From: Symbiodinium natans
Lineage: Eukaryota; Sar; Dinophyceae; Suessiales; Symbiodiniaceae
Reading direction: 5' to 3'
Assembly (NCBI GenBank): GCA_905221605.1
Contig: CAJNDS010001429.1
Span: forward strand, 1 to 19,129
Length of the DNA stretch: 19,129 bases
A program made the translations under genes and the position numbers. The notes under the pieces were generated by a model. The model saw nothing but the letters and a program-made list of their open reading frames with translations, did no database searches and was not told where the DNA came from. Shown here in pieces: positions 18,147 to 19,129 of this stretch. The stretch's first letter is position 1. Every line of letters starts with the position of its first letter.

Positions 18147-18272
18147 AAGAGGGCCTGTCTGTATAGGCCACCAGAATTGATTTTTTAGGTTTTTTTAGGG
18201 ACAGTACGACACTTTCTGCTTCTGGGATTGGTGTTTTTTAGGGACAGTACAGCACTTTCAGCACCTCAGGCC
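18147..18272. repeat. Inverted half unit closing the hairpin array
   Basis: Read in reverse complement, this stretch runs ggcctgaggtgctgaaagtg, then the actgtccctaaaaaaca arm, accaatcccagaagcag, the second actgtccc arm, and tcaattctggtggcctata, which is the same order as in the direct units. It can pair with any of the preceding units (best with 17800-17900 or 17960-18060), forming a much larger stem as well as the local hairpins. Confidence 0.9.
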
Positions 18273-18412
18273 AGGAGACGGGGAAGAAAGACTGGGAAAG
18301 GAACGCTCCCCCTGCCACCCCCCGTCGCAGACATTTCTTACGTATCAGAGTCCAGAAACTGAAGAGCAGAAAGCAAAGAGAGGAGAAAGTAGACATAGGC
18401 CCATAGGCGGGG
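18273..18412. repeat. 140-bp direct repeat, copy 1
   Basis: It starts aggagacggggaagaaag and ends agacataggcccataggcgg. It matches 18989-19129 with only a few differences and single-base indels. It begins exactly where the inverted half unit of the hairpin array ends. Confidence 0.93.
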
Positions 18413-18988
18413 GCATGACCTCTTTTTTGTTTCTGCTTTATCTTTTATCCTTCTTCTTCCTTTTTCTATGAGAGCGCAGGAAAGAAAATGAAACGAGAGG
18501 TGGGTAAAAAGGTCCCCTCAGTCTTCCCGCAACTCTCTGGGAAAACACGACAAGACAAGGGAACCTTTACTTCAAAAGAACAGGAGACAGAAGAGAACAG
18601 AGGAGTAATGTTCGCAGATGATAAGGTATGAAGAGGGACCAGATAACTTGTCATTCCATCTGCCCTCTTCCTTGCTGTCCTCTTTTCTTCTTCCTCTTCT
18701 CTCCTCCTTTTCTCGCGAATGAGATATATAGGAAGAAATGGTGAGGAAGAACAGATTGAAATGGAAAGCAAAACAACAGAAAGTTGCCACGCCTTGCGGT
18801 TGCTCGCCTTTCCTCTTCATTATCTATCTATCTATCTATCTACCTACACCCTCTCTCTCTCTCTCTCTTTCCCTTTCCTCTCTCTTTCATTCTCAATCTC
18901 TCATTCTCTTTCTTCCTCTCTCCCTCCTTGTCCCTCGCTCTCACTCTCCACTTCTCCTTCCTCCCCCTCATGCATTTTCTCATTGATA
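18413..18988. other. Low-complexity spacer between the direct repeats
   Basis: It contains a purine-biased stretch (18480-18620), a pyrimidine-biased stretch (18658-18716), a (TATC)5 microsatellite (18821-18841), a (CT)n run (18850-18868) and a long pyrimidine tract up to about 18968. Open frames on both strands encode S/L/F- or K/E/R-rich low-complexity peptides and are not called. No gene was recognised. Confidence 0.7.
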
Positions 18989-19129
18989 AGGAGACAGGGA
19001 AGAAAGATTGGGAAAGGAACGCGCCCCCCCTGCCACCCCCTGTCGCGGACATTTCTTACGTATCAGAGTCCAGAAATTGAAGAGCAGAAAGCAAGAGAGG
19101 AGAAAGTAGACATAGGCCCATAGGCGGGG
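18989..19129. repeat. 140-bp direct repeat, copy 2 (reaches window end)
   Basis: It is the same sequence as 18273-18412, offset by 716 bases, and may continue past the window. Repeats this short with no TG...CA ends and no primer-binding site next to them do not look like LTRs; a longer tandem unit of about 716 bases is equally possible. Confidence 0.92.

Noticed and set aside
17580-18272. CRISPR array
   Set aside because: The units are ~162 bases, the spacers are themselves conserved and palindromic, there are no cas genes, and the context is eukaryotic.
18840-19123. Serine/leucine-rich membrane-like frames
   Set aside because: They are CT-repeat translations (LSLSLSL); the apparent hydrophobic segment is a by-product of the pyrimidine tract.
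18273-19129. LTR retrotransposon with 140-bp LTRs
   Set aside because: There are no TG...CA ends, no primer-binding site or polypurine tract in the right places, and no gag or pol between them.

Overview
This window looks like nuclear DNA from a repeat-rich eukaryote. It has no bacterial-style operons, no rRNA or tRNA gene, and no intact host gene that I can recognise. The only protein homology is to eukaryotic transposons: a Helitron-type Pif1 helicase and a non-LTR-like reverse transcriptase family. All copies carry stops and frameshifts. Composition changes sharply from AT-rich decayed DNA to GC-rich satellites. A green alga or other protist-like lineage is possible, but the sequence alone does not settle it.

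Layout. Positions 1-1140 and 7435-9690 are two copies of one long dispersed repeat; the second carries a 1.17 kb GC-rich tandem-repeat insert (7833-9006). A third, partial copy of its end lies at 6500-6690. Degenerate AT-rich tandem repeats fill 1170-3075 and 6700-6960. Between them is a mosaic: a reverse-transcriptase fragment C (3076-3295, +), a ~52-bp repeat array split by a self-complementary TTCGAA satellite (3640-4445), an inverted reverse-transcriptase fragment D (4612-5142, -) and, abutting it, the C-terminal half plus 3' untranslated region of the same family, copy A (5143-6480, +).

The core of the window is a nested transposon pair at 10140-15480. A decayed Helitron helicase gene on the minus strand is split near its C-terminus by a 3.3 kb retroelement, copy B (about 10508-13848, +). 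Copy B keeps recognisable RT motifs (GPGPDG, palm aspartate, GQQGCP, YADD) and a C-terminal Cys/His plus RPTD/VSPF region that resembles the restriction-like endonuclease of R2-type elements. Copies A, C and D align with B piece by piece, so each validates the others.

The right end (15780-19129) is non-coding structure: CG-alternating DNA, a polypurine tract, a Z-DNA-prone palindrome flanked by AT runs, a 245-bp tandem duplication, a ~162-bp tandem array of strong hairpins ending in an inverted half unit, and a 140-bp direct repeat spaced by 716 bp. No gene here is likely to be functional. The interest lies in the order of insertions, the inversion junction, and the hairpin array.
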